A stretch of DNA of 64,000 bases from positions 2,666,001 to 2,730,000 of the forward strand of contig OY969917.1 of NCBI GenBank assembly GCA_963704565.1, given 5' to 3'. Both the position numbers and the translations under genes were made by a program. The notes beneath the pieces were generated by a model. That model worked only from the letters and a program-made list of their open reading frames with translations. It made no database searches and had not been told where the DNA came from. Below, piece by piece: positions 46,261 to 54,000 of this stretch (positions are counted from its first letter, which is position 1; the number at the start of each line of letters is the position of its first letter). Source of the DNA: Rhodoblastus sp963704565. GTDB taxonomy: Bacteria; Pseudomonadota; Alphaproteobacteria; Rhizobiales; Beijerinckiaceae.

Positions 46261-46680
46261 AATATAATGGATCAACTGCTCGATGGTGAATTCCTGATGG
46301 CCGATGATCGAATTGACGAGGTCGCCCATCGAGATCAGCCCGACGAGTTCGCCCTGATCGAAAACCGGCAGATGGCGCAGTCGCGTCTTTGTCATCACCG
46401 CCATGCACTCCTCGACCGACTGCTCGGGCCGGGCATAGGGCACATCGGTGTCCATCACCTCGCGGACCGGGGTGACGGGCGAGGTTCTGCCCTTCAGCAC
46501 GACCTCTCGCGCGTAAATGCGCTCGGTGATGATCCCAACCACCTTGCGCCCCTCGATGACCACAAGCGCGCCGATATTTCGGTCGGCCATCGTCCTGATC
46601 GCGTCGAACACCGTCGCCTCCGGCCCGATGCCGACGACGTCGCCGCCCTTTTCCCGAAGCAACTGCCGGATATTGGTCAT
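46252..46680 (-). CDS. CBS-domain protein
   Basis: A 142-residue protein made of two CBS motifs: DVVGIGPEATVFDAIRTMAD, NIGALVVIEGRKVVGIITER, and MDTDVPYARPEQSVEECMAV, LRHLPVFDQGELVGLISMGD. CBS pairs bind adenine nucleotides and usually regulate partners; with no other domain its target is unknown. The stop codon lies inside a tandem repeat. Converges on nudC. Confidence 0.92.
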   Translation of the reverse strand: MTNIRQLLREKGGDVVGIGPEATVFDAIRTMADRNIGALVVIEGRKVVGIITERIYAREVVLKGRTSPVTPVREVMDTDVPYARPEQSVEECMAVMTKTRLRHLPVFDQGELVGLISMGDLVNSIIGHQEFTIEQLIHYIQH

Positions 46681-46757
46681 TTTGCCCCTCCGAATGCCAT
46701 TTCTGTCGCCAGAATTTCGTTACCACGCCAAGCGCGGGCCGATCGAAGTCTCGTTCG

Positions 46758-46865
46758 TGCTAGAGCATATTCCCGAAAAGTTGATAGACTTTTCGGAAAA
46801 GAATATGCGTCAAAACAATGAAATAACAGAGCGCGTTCGACTCTATGATTTCCGAATGCGCTTTA
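46758..46865. repeat. Dispersed ~105-bp palindromic repeat, copy 2 (inverted)
   Basis: Reverse complement of the unit at 18626–18733, beginning CTAGAGCATATTCCCGAAAA and ending near ATTTCCGAATGCGCTTTA. Differences are scattered single bases. Its end coincides with the stop of the HTH gene on the minus strand. Confidence 0.85.
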
Positions 46866-47156
46866 ATTGTCGTTTTCCGCGTTCAGGTCTTCCAGAGCGA
46901 TGATCGCGTCGGAAGGCTTCCGTTTCAGCCGCACGCCCGCCCCGCCGCCATTGTCCTCAAGGAATTCCACGCCTGCGTTTTCGAGCGCCGCCCGGATTGC
47001 GCCGACGGTGCGGGGATGCGTCGACCGCTTGCATTTTTCGAAATCGGACAGGGTCACTTTCGACACTCGCGCGCGTTCGGCTACTTGTTCGCCCGTGAGG
47101 CCAAGGCCCGCCCGCGCCATCCGGCATTGTTCGGGGGAGATGAGTTTGTCGCTCAA
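46863..47156 (-). CDS. Xre-family HTH regulator
   Basis: A 97-residue protein: LISPEQCRMARAGLGLTGEQ, VAERARVSKVTLSDFEKCKR, STHPRTVGAIRAALENAGVE, then FLEDNGGGAGVRLK. This is the common alphaproteobacterial type with PEQCRxAR and FLEDNGGGxGVR. TTG 47156 was chosen (AGGGA about 9 bases upstream); a longer TTG start at 47186 lies too close to a likely -10 element (TAATAT near 47191). Target unknown. Confidence 0.85.
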   Translation of the reverse strand: MSDKLISPEQCRMARAGLGLTGEQVAERARVSKVTLSDFEKCKRSTHPRTVGAIRAALENAGVEFLEDNGGGAGVRLKRKPSDAIIALEDLNAENDN

Positions 47157-47270
47157 GACCCGATATCCCTGCTCACCACAAGCCAATGCTGAATATTACA
47201 CTCAATTTTGAGCCGTAATTATGACACGCTCCCGGTCGATGCGCGCGATCGGCCGGCGCCGTGGAAAGGG

Positions 47271-47909
47271 CTACGGCTTTCCCGGCGCGGCCAATCTCGC
47301 GCGCAGCAGACCGCGCAGGGAATTGCCGATCAGAAAGCCTCGGTCGAGGTCGGCGAGACGCAGGATTTTTTCCTTGGCGCGGCCTTGGGCCAGAAAATCG
47401 GCGCGCAACACGCCGGGCAGCAGGCCGCTTTGCACGGAGGGGGTTAGCAGGACGCCATTGCGCTCGACAAAAATATTGGTGCGCGCGCCCTCGCAGATTT
47501 CATCGCGCTCATTGAGAAAGATGACTTCATCCGCCCCGGAAGCGGCGAGCGCGTCTTCATAGATCGCGCGGCGGGTGGTCTTGTGGCGCAGCAGGGGATC
47601 GCGCGAATCGAACCTTTGCGGCGCGAGCGCGACACGCCAGATTTTTTGCGGCGGGTCGGGCGCGAAAGGCGCGGCGGTGGTTTCGATCGCGCCGTCGCGG
47701 GACAGGACCAGCCGCACCCGCAGGGCTGGCGTTTCGGCGCCGGCGCGGGCGAGCGCGCTGTCAAAATTTTCCGGCGCGAAGGAAAATCCCAGAGCCGCCG
47801 CCGAGGCCGCCATGCGGGCGCGATGGCCCTCCAGCAGCCAGAAACCGGCCGCGCGGGTCCACAAAAGGGTTTCGATCAGTCCGTCAGGAAGCGCGCTTTC
47901 AGCAGACAT
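47271..47909 (-). CDS. pabC: Aminotransferase class IV / aminodeoxychorismate lyase-like
   Basis: A 212-residue PLP enzyme of fold type IV. The PLP Lys is in DPLLRHKTTRRAIYED, with a downstream EVIFLNERDEICEGARTNIF segment and a cofactor phosphate-binding TPSVQSGLLPGVLR. It is shorter than IlvE-type enzymes. Because it overlaps the end of pabB by 34 bases, it is most likely the lyase that releases p-aminobenzoate for folate. Close relatives have also been annotated simply as class IV aminotransferases. Confidence 0.85.
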   Translation of the reverse strand: MSAESALPDGLIETLLWTRAAGFWLLEGHRARMAASAAALGFSFAPENFDSALARAGAETPALRVRLVLSRDGAIETTAAPFAPDPPQKIWRVALAPQRFDSRDPLLRHKTTRRAIYEDALAASGADEVIFLNERDEICEGARTNIFVERNGVLLTPSVQSGLLPGVLRADFLAQGRAKEKILRLADLDRGFLIGNSLRGLLRARLAAPGKP

Positions 47910-49012
47910 TCCTCATATTCCTCCCGCGCGCGCGAATCCGCCACCACAGCCGAGCCGACCGGGCAGGAAAATTCCCCGTTGGGGGACAAGCTCAGGGTGC
48001 GGATGGCGACATTGAAGCGCATGTCGCCGCCCGGCGCGATCGCGCCTATGGCCCCGCAATAGACGCCGCGCGCAAAGGCCTCCTGTTCGGCGATGATTTC
48101 CATCGCCCTGATCTTTGGCGCGCCGGTGACCGAACCGCAGGGGAACAGCCCGGCGAAAATCTCTTGCAGCGCCAGTTTTGGGCGAAGGCGCGCCTCCACG
48201 CCAGAGGTCATCTGGTGCAGGGTCGGAAAAGTCTCGACCGTGAAAAGGTCCGAGACCTTGACCGAGCCGATTTCCGACAGCCGGCCGATGTCGTTGCGCA
48301 GAAGATCGACGATCATCAGATTTTCGGCGCGGTTCTTTTCGTCGCGCGCCAGAGCCTCGGCGAGCGCCTTGTCTTCCAGCGCCGTCGCGCCGCGCGGGGC
48401 GGTGCCCTTCATCGGCCGGGCGAAGATTTTTCCTTCCCGCGTCGAGAAGAAATTTTCCGGCGACAGCGAGAGAATGGTCTCGCCGCCGAGCGCCACAACG
48501 CCGCCCAGCGCGACCGGCTGGCGCACGCGCAAATTCCGGTAAAGGTCGAGCGGCGCGCCGCGCCAGCGGCCGAAAAGCGGAAAGGTGAGGTTGATCTCAT
48601 AGGCGTCGCCAGCGGCGATATAATCGCGGCAGGCGTTGAACCGCCGCTGGTAATCCGCGAATTCCCAGGCCGGCCGCAAAGCCTCGATGGCGCACGCGCC
48701 CGGCGCGCCCAAAGCCGGCGCCGGACGCGGCGCGTCGAAGACGCCGAACAGGAGCAAAGGCTTGTCCGGCGCGGGGCGCAACAGCGGCGCAAGGCGCGGC
48801 TCCAAGGCGTAGCCGCATTCATAGGCGACGAAACCCGCAAGGTGAAAACCGTCGTCCGCCGCCTGCTGCAAGACGTCGAAAGCCGGGCCAACCTCCTCGG
48901 CGCGAAAAGCCGCGACGATCCCGCGCGGCGCGGCAAACAACATTGCGCCGCCCGCGTCGCGGTCTTCGATCAGGCAGAATGGCGCATGCAGGGACAAGCC
49001 GAGAATCTCCAA
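47876..49012 (-). CDS. pabB: Aminodeoxychorismate synthase component I
   Basis: A 378-residue chorismate-utilising enzyme that makes 4-amino-4-deoxychorismate. Seen: GDAYEINLTFPLFG, the PIKGT-like box RPMKGTAPRG, ENLMIVDLLRNDIGRLSEIG, GSVTGAPKIRAMEIIAEQE and YCGAIGAIAPGG. It is shorter than TrpE and lacks its N-terminal inhibitor region. No ATG fits; the start is TTG at 49012 (MEILGLSLHAPF). The amidotransferase PabA is not in this window. Confidence 0.9.
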   Translation of the reverse strand: MEILGLSLHAPFCLIEDRDAGGAMLFAAPRGIVAAFRAEEVGPAFDVLQQAADDGFHLAGFVAYECGYALEPRLAPLLRPAPDKPLLLFGVFDAPRPAPALGAPGACAIEALRPAWEFADYQRRFNACRDYIAAGDAYEINLTFPLFGRWRGAPLDLYRNLRVRQPVALGGVVALGGETILSLSPENFFSTREGKIFARPMKGTAPRGATALEDKALAEALARDEKNRAENLMIVDLLRNDIGRLSEIGSVKVSDLFTVETFPTLHQMTSGVEARLRPKLALQEIFAGLFPCGSVTGAPKIRAMEIIAEQEAFARGVYCGAIGAIAPGGDMRFNVAIRTLSLSPNGEFSCPVGSAVVADSRAREEYEECLLKARFLTD

Positions 49013-49094
49013 CTCTCGCGGCTGCGTCGCCAGAGCGCGGGGCGGGGAACCCTTCCTAGCCGCAACCGACGCGACGGTCGATATGCGCGAAACG

Positions 49095-50207
49095 CTATTG
49101 CGCCGCCTCGAAAAGGTCCTGTCCGTCGTCGCGGGAAAAATCGATGCGGTCGATGCGGTCTCCGGTCCGCGCGATCTTTTCGGAAGAAATCAGGATCGCC
49201 GAAACGTCCTCCTGCGACTGCCGGAAATGGCTTTCGAGCTTCAGCACGCGCTGGCGCAGCCGCGAGACGTCTTCGACAAGGCGGCGGGTTTCGGCCTGGA
49301 TGACATGGGCCTGATCGCGCACCAGAGCGTCGCGCACCAGAGCCTGCAAGACCTGGATCGCCATCAGCAGCAGAGAGGGCGAGACGATCAGCACCCGGGC
49401 GCGATGCGCCTTCTGGATCACGTCGTCGAAATTTTCGTGCAATTCCGCGAAAAGCGATTCCGAGGGCACGAACAGGATCGCCACGTCCTGGGTCTCGCCG
49501 GGCAGGAGATAACGCTCGGAAACGTCCTTGATATGTTTGGAAAGATCGGCCCGCACCCGGGCCTGCGCCGCCTTTTTCTCCGGCTCGCTCCGCGCTTCCT
49601 TGAGCGCGGAAAAGGCTTCGAGCGGGAATTTGGCGTCCAAAGCCAGAATTTTGTCGTCGCCGGGCAGTTTCAAGGCGCAATCGGGCCGGGCGCCGGTCGA
49701 GAGCGTGTGCTGAAAACGATAGGAATGGGCGGGCATGGCGTCGCGGACGATCGCCTCCATCCGGCCCTGGCCGAAGGCGCCGCGCGTCTGCTTGTTGGCG
49801 AAAATTTCTTTCAGCCCCACCACTTCCTCGGTCAGGCCGACGAGGTTTTTTTGCGCGGCGTCAATCAGGGCGAGCCGCTCGTTGAGCGCGCTCAAGTTGC
49901 CCAGAGTGGCGCGGGCGGAGGTTTCAAGACGTTCGTTGACGCGATGGCTGGTGAAATCCAGCTTTTCCGTCACCGCGCGGGCGAAATCGGCCTGACGCCC
50001 GCCAAGAATCTCGGCGAGTGTTTGCAGGCGCCCGGAGAGTTCGGCGTGCGAGCGCGCCAGCGCCGCCATCTGCGCATCATCGGCCGCCCGCCGGGCGCCG
50101 CGCGCGAAAAAAACCAGCGCCAGCAGCGCCAGCGCCGCGAGCGCGGCGGCGAATTGATAGGCCGTCACCGGAAAATCGAAAATCTCGAACAGCAGGCGAT
50201 TTGTCAT
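49095..50207 (-). CDS. rmuC: DNA recombination protein RmuC
   Basis: A 370-residue protein with one N-terminal membrane helix (FAAALAALALLALVFFARG), a coiled coil (about 45–130), and the RmuC nuclease-like domain: FANKQTRGAFGQGRMEAIVR, DCALKLPGDDKILALDAKFP, QDVAILFVPSESLFAELHE, LIVSPSLLLMAIQVLQAL. ATG 50207 starts the conserved N-terminus. An IS4-type element begins 14 bases upstream, cutting the gene off from its native promoter and from a LexA-type box now at 51512. Confidence 0.92.
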   Translation of the reverse strand: MTNRLLFEIFDFPVTAYQFAAALAALALLALVFFARGARRAADDAQMAALARSHAELSGRLQTLAEILGGRQADFARAVTEKLDFTSHRVNERLETSARATLGNLSALNERLALIDAAQKNLVGLTEEVVGLKEIFANKQTRGAFGQGRMEAIVRDAMPAHSYRFQHTLSTGARPDCALKLPGDDKILALDAKFPLEAFSALKEARSEPEKKAAQARVRADLSKHIKDVSERYLLPGETQDVAILFVPSESLFAELHENFDDVIQKAHRARVLIVSPSLLLMAIQVLQALVRDALVRDQAHVIQAETRRLVEDVSRLRQRVLKLESHFRQSQEDVSAILISSEKIARTGDRIDRIDFSRDDGQDLFEAAQ

Positions 50208-50212
50208 GGCGC

Positions 50213-50221
50213 CATCGAAGC
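50213..50221. repeat. Target-site duplication, left copy
   Basis: CATCGAAGC immediately precedes the left inverted repeat and is repeated exactly at 51493–51501 beyond the right end. Confidence 0.9.
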
Positions 50222-51492
50222 CACGGCTGTCCGGTTCAGCATGGGCTGAACTCGATTGTGAATTGGTTAGGGCATTGGCTTGTTGTCGGGGGCGGTCCGA
50301 GCAGTCGGTCGATTGGCCTTCGGTGCATAAGGTTGGCTCGGACGAGGCGCGTAAAGCTGAGGAGGCTTTCGACTTCGTTTTGAGCGGCATGGGCGAGGCG
50401 CAGCAGCACGAAGGCGATCAGCGCCACGGCGATCTGGATGCGGACGGCATTCTCGTTTCGGCCGAGGAAGTGATTGATTTTCAATGTTTGTTTAATCCAG
50501 CGAAAGAACAATTCGATCTGCCAGCGACGTTTGTAGAGCGCCGCGATCTCGGCGGCGGGCGCGTCAATATCATTGGAAAGAATGCGCAAAATCTTGCCGG
50601 TTTCGATGCGTACGCAAACCTCGCGCACCGGGTCGGAAAATGGATTTTTCCGGCTCGCCGCGAGCCGCTGCGGCAAGAGGCCGATCCGATCACTCAGGAT
50701 ATCGCCCCCGGGGGGAACCGCGCTTTCGACGACATTGGAAAGCCGGGTGTTGGTTTTCAGCCTCGTCACGATCCGACAACCGGCGGCATCAAGATCGGCC
50801 CACCAGCCGTAATCGTAATAGCCCAGGTCGAATACATAGGTCGCCATGGGGTCGATGGGCATCTCCTTGGCGGCGACAATGTCGTTGATTTTCGGGCTGC
50901 TCAGCGAGGCGTAGATCGGGCAGTCCGCGTCGGGATCATAGACAACATGCAGTTTGGCGCCGCAGGCGTTGGCCGAGAAGCGCGCCCAATCGGCGGACAG
51001 GGCGCTCAGGCGAAAGCTGGTGGAATCGATCAGCAGCAAGGGCTCGCGCAATTTCTTGCGAAAGCCCGGCAGAGCCTGCCCGACAAGCCTGGTGAAGAGC
51101 GAGGTGAACACATCGGCGCTGCGCAGCGAATTGGCGTCGGACAGGGTAGAACGCGACAGTTTGGCAGCGCCCAGATGATAAAGTTTCGACCCATGGCTGT
51201 CGAACGCGCCGACAATATCGCGCAAGCTCTCCGCTCCCGCCAGCTGCCCGTAAAGCATGGCCAGAAGCTGGTTTTTAGTCGTCAGCTTGCGAATGCGGGC
51301 GTCGGCACTGTGCTTTTCCACAAGCCCATCGAAGGCGCCCCATGGAATCAGCTTGGTCAGAGCGTGAAACACGCTAGTTTGATGCTGCACGGCGTTTTTC
51401 CTTCTCGTGTCCAGATGAGTCGCCAAACCCTCTGAACAGAGTAGAATCAATGCCGTGCAGCCTGTCCACCAAAACTCAACCGGACAGCCGTG
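50222..51492 (-). mobile_element. IS4-type insertion sequence, 1271 bp
   Basis: Complete element bounded by perfect 15-bp terminal inverted repeats (CACGGCTGTCCGGTT at 50222–50236, its complement at 51478–51492) and flanked by a 9-bp direct repeat CATCGAAGC. One transposase gene fills it. The intact ends, intact frame and exact target duplication indicate a recent insertion. It is placed in the intergenic region between rmuC and def. Confidence 0.95.
50236..51390 (-). CDS. IS4-family transposase (DUF4372 + DDE)
   Basis: A 384-residue transposase. The N-terminal DUF4372-like part reads VFHALTKLIPWGAFDGLVEK, TKNQLLAMLYGQLAGAESLR. The DDE core follows: LIDSTSFRLSA (first Asp), TYVFDLGYYDYGWWADLDAA (second Asp), and YKRRWQIELFFRWIKQTLKI, the Y-(2)-R-(3)-E-(6)-K signature of the IS4 group. 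Start GTG 51390 with AGAAGGA 8 bases upstream. The stop codon TGA lies inside the left inverted repeat. Confidence 0.93.
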   Translation of the reverse strand: MQHQTSVFHALTKLIPWGAFDGLVEKHSADARIRKLTTKNQLLAMLYGQLAGAESLRDIVGAFDSHGSKLYHLGAAKLSRSTLSDANSLRSADVFTSLFTRLVGQALPGFRKKLREPLLLIDSTSFRLSALSADWARFSANACGAKLHVVYDPDADCPIYASLSSPKINDIVAAKEMPIDPMATYVFDLGYYDYGWWADLDAAGCRIVTRLKTNTRLSNVVESAVPPGGDILSDRIGLLPQRLAASRKNPFSDPVREVCVRIETGKILRILSNDIDAPAAEIAALYKRRWQIELFFRWIKQTLKINHFLGRNENAVRIQIAVALIAFVLLRLAHAAQNEVESLLSFTRLVRANLMHRRPIDRLLGPPPTTSQCPNQFTIEFSPC

Positions 51493-51501
51493 CATCGAAG
51501 C
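51493..51501. repeat. Target-site duplication, right copy
   Basis: Exact repeat of CATCGAAGC found at 50213–50221. Confidence 0.9.
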
Positions 51502-51511
51502 AGGAAATCCT

Positions 51512-51526
51512 GAACAAATATAGAAC
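51512..51526. promoter_or_regulatory. LexA-type SOS box
   Basis: GAAC-AAATATA-GAAC, which on the other strand is GTTC-N7-GTTC, the alphaproteobacterial LexA consensus. Before the IS4 insertion it would have been 24 bases upstream of the rmuC ATG. It is about 86 bases from the def start, but def is not a usual SOS gene. Confidence 0.7.
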
Positions 51527-51612
51527 ATATGGTGGGAATCATGCAAAGCCTATTTGACGGGCCCTGCCCGCGCTCTTATCTCAGGAGGAAAATTCCGATA
51601 GAGTTCATCCCT

Positions 51613-52182
51613 ATGGCGATACGTACGATCCTGTGCCTGCCCGATCCACGGCTTCGCGCTGTCAGCGAGAATGTCGGCGCGGTGGACCAATCCGTGCGCG
51701 CGCTGATGGATGACATGCTGGAGACCATGTATGACGCGCCGGGGATCGGCCTGGCCGCGATCCAGATCGGCGTCCCGAAACGTGTGATCGTGATCGACCT
51801 CGCCAGGAAGGACGAGGAGCCGGCGCCGATGTTCCTCGCCGATCCGGAAATCCTGGAACATTCGGAAGACCAGGCGATCTACGAGGAAGGCTGCCTGTCG
51901 GTGCCGGAATATTACGAGGAGGTGAGCCGGCCGGCGAAGGTCCGCGTGCGCTTCCTCGACCGCGACAATCAGCGCCGCGAGATCGAGGCGGAAGGCCTGC
52001 TCGGCACCTGTATCCAGCATGAGATCGACCATCTCGACGGCAAATTGTTCATCGACCATCTGTCGCGGTTGAAGCGCGAGCGCGCGATCAAGAAATTCTC
52101 GAAAGCCGCCCGCCTCAACGAGCCCTCCGCCCCACCAAAGAATCGGGAAAGAGATCCGGAAATCCGCGAAAAACTGGGCTGA
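51613..52182 (+). CDS. def: Peptide deformylase
   Basis: Fe2+-dependent enzyme removing the N-formyl group; 189 residues. Motif 1 is APGIGLAAIQIG, motif 2 YEEGCLSVPE, motif 3 QHEIDHLDGKLF. C-terminus is basic and extended. ATG 51613 (MAIRTILCLPDPRLR) is the conserved start. fmt follows after 3 bases. Confidence 0.97.
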   Translation: MAIRTILCLPDPRLRAVSENVGAVDQSVRALMDDMLETMYDAPGIGLAAIQIGVPKRVIVIDLARKDEEPAPMFLADPEILEHSEDQAIYEEGCLSVPEYYEEVSRPAKVRVRFLDRDNQRREIEAEGLLGTCIQHEIDHLDGKLFIDHLSRLKRERAIKKFSKAARLNEPSAPPKNRERDPEIREKLG

Positions 52183-52185
52183 TTG

Positions 52186-53136
52186 ATGCGCGTCATTTTC
52201 ATGGGCACGCCGGATTTCGCGCTGGCGCCGCTGGCCGAAATCTTTGGCCGCGGCCATGAGATCGTGGCGGTCTATAGCCGCGCGCCCAAGCCCGCCGGCC
52301 GGCGCGGGCTGGAGCTGACGCCCTCGCCGGTCCATGCGGCGGCGGAAAAATACGGCCTCAAAGTCCTGACGCCCAAGAATTTCCGCGAGCCGGAAACGAT
52401 TGAAGAATTTCGCGCCTGCGAGGCCGATGTCGCGGTGGTCGTGGCCTATGGCCTGATCCTGCCCAAGGCGGTGCTGGAGGCGACCAAACAGGGCTGCCTC
52501 AATCTCCACGCCTCGCTGCTGCCGCGCTGGCGCGGCGCCGCGCCGATCCAGCGCGCGATCATGGCCGGCGACCGGGAAACCGGCGTCGAGGTGATGAAAA
52601 TGGAGGAAGGGCTCGACACCGGCCCGATCGCCATGGCGGAAAAGCTTAGCCTCACGCCGGACATGACCGCCGGCGAGGCCCACGACCGCCTGTCCGCGCT
52701 GGGCGCCGATCTGATCGGCCGCGCTTTGGCGGCCTTGGAGCGCGGAGCGCTGCAATTCACGCCGCAAGCGCAAGCGGGCGTGGTTTACGCCAAGAAGATC
52801 GACAAGGCGGAAGCGCGGGTCGATTTTTCGCTGGCCGCCGGCCAATTGCACAATCTCATTCGCGGCCTGTCGCCTTTTCCCGGCGCCTTTTTCGAGGCCG
52901 ATTTCGGTAAGGGGCTTGAGCGGGTGAAAATCCTGCGCGCCGCGCAAGCCGAGGGCGCGGGGCGGCCCGGCGAATTCCTGGACGAGACGCCGCGCGTCGC
53001 TTGCGGCAAGGGGGCCTTGACCCTGCTCGAAGTCCAGCGGGCCGGACGCGGCCCGGTTTCCGGCGCGGAATTTTTTCGCAGCGCGCGGCTGGCCATCGGC
53101 GACATATTGGCTCAAGGGCGCCATGCCGCGCTTTAA
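52186..53136 (+). CDS. fmt: Methionyl-tRNA formyltransferase
   Basis: 316 residues: MRVIFMGTPDFALAPLAEIF, YGLILPKAVLEATKQGCLNL, the folate-binding HASLLPRWRGAAPIQRAIMA and GEAHDRLSALGADLI, then a C-terminal tRNA-binding domain (RVDFSLAAGQLHNLIRGLSP). Start ATG 52186 follows def closely; fmt overlaps truA by 14 bases. Confidence 0.97.
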   Translation: MRVIFMGTPDFALAPLAEIFGRGHEIVAVYSRAPKPAGRRGLELTPSPVHAAAEKYGLKVLTPKNFREPETIEEFRACEADVAVVVAYGLILPKAVLEATKQGCLNLHASLLPRWRGAAPIQRAIMAGDRETGVEVMKMEEGLDTGPIAMAEKLSLTPDMTAGEAHDRLSALGADLIGRALAALERGALQFTPQAQAGVVYAKKIDKAEARVDFSLAAGQLHNLIRGLSPFPGAFFEADFGKGLERVKILRAAQAEGAGRPGEFLDETPRVACGKGALTLLEVQRAGRGPVSGAEFFRSARLAIGDILAQGRHAAL

Positions 53137-53860
53137 GCTGGTCATCGAATATGACGGGACCGGCTATGTCGGCTGGCAGCGCCAGGCCAACGGCCTTTCC
53201 GTCCAGCAAGTGATCGAAAGCGCGCTGGCGCGGCTCGATCCCGCCCCGGGCGGCCTGCGCGGCGCCGGGCGCACCGACGCCGGGGTCCATGCCTCGGGTC
53301 AGGTCGGCCATGTCGATCTGTCGCGCGACTGGCGCCCCGACAAGCTGCGCGAGGCGCTCAACGCCCAGATGCGGCCGGAAAAGGTCGCAATTGTGCTGGT
53401 CGAACCAGCGGCGGCGGATTTCGACGCCCGCTTTTCCGCCACGGCGCGGCATTATCTCTATCGCATCGTCAATCGCCGCGCGCCTCTGACCTTCAATTCG
53501 GGCCGCGCCTGGCTGGTCAAGCGCAAGCTCGACGCCCAAGCCATGCATGCGGCGGCGCAAGGACTGGTCGGACGCCACGATTTTTCGACCTTCCGCGATT
53601 CGGAGTGCCAGGCCGAAAGTCCGGTGCGCACGCTCGACAGGCTGGACGTGGTCCGCAAGGGCGACGAGATTCACATTCACGTCAGCGCGCGCGCCTTCCT
53701 GCACCGCCAAGTGCGCTCGATGGTCGGCTCGCTGGAGCATGTCGGCTCTGGCAAATGGCGCGCCGAGGATTTGAAAGCCGCGCTTGAAGCCCGCGACCGC
53801 GCCCGCTGCGGCCAGGTGGCGCCGGCGGCGGGTCTTTATCTGATCGGCGTGGATTATTGA
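53123..53860 (+). CDS. truA: tRNA pseudouridine synthase A
   Basis: 245 residues: RFKLVIEYDGTGYVGWQRQA, the catalytic Asp in LRGAGRTDAGVHASGQVGHV, ARHYLYRIVNRRAPL, FLHRQVRSMVGSLEHVG. Modifies positions 38–40 in tRNA anticodon arms. Third gene of the def–fmt–truA operon. Confidence 0.97.
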   Translation: MPRFKLVIEYDGTGYVGWQRQANGLSVQQVIESALARLDPAPGGLRGAGRTDAGVHASGQVGHVDLSRDWRPDKLREALNAQMRPEKVAIVLVEPAAADFDARFSATARHYLYRIVNRRAPLTFNSGRAWLVKRKLDAQAMHAAAQGLVGRHDFSTFRDSECQAESPVRTLDRLDVVRKGDEIHIHVSARAFLHRQVRSMVGSLEHVGSGKWRAEDLKAALEARDRARCGQVAPAAGLYLIGVDY

Positions 53861-53940
53861 CGCGAGAGCCGAAGCCGTTTGCGCGGCCAATTTCCGCAAC
53901 AGCGATTCACGCTCAAGATTGAGCGGGCCGCCGCCAAGCC

Positions 53941-53973
53941 AAAAAAAATCCCGCGAGATCGCTCTCGCGGGAT
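53941..53973 (-). terminator. Rho-independent terminator of porin A
   Basis: Perfect stem ATCCCGCGAGA / TCTCGCGGGAT (53948–53973) with a TCGC loop; on the minus strand the stem is followed by eight T residues (A8 at 53941–53948 on the plus strand). Confidence 0.9.
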
Positions 53974-54000
53974 GTTCTGCTGTTTGGCGCTTTCCAGCGA

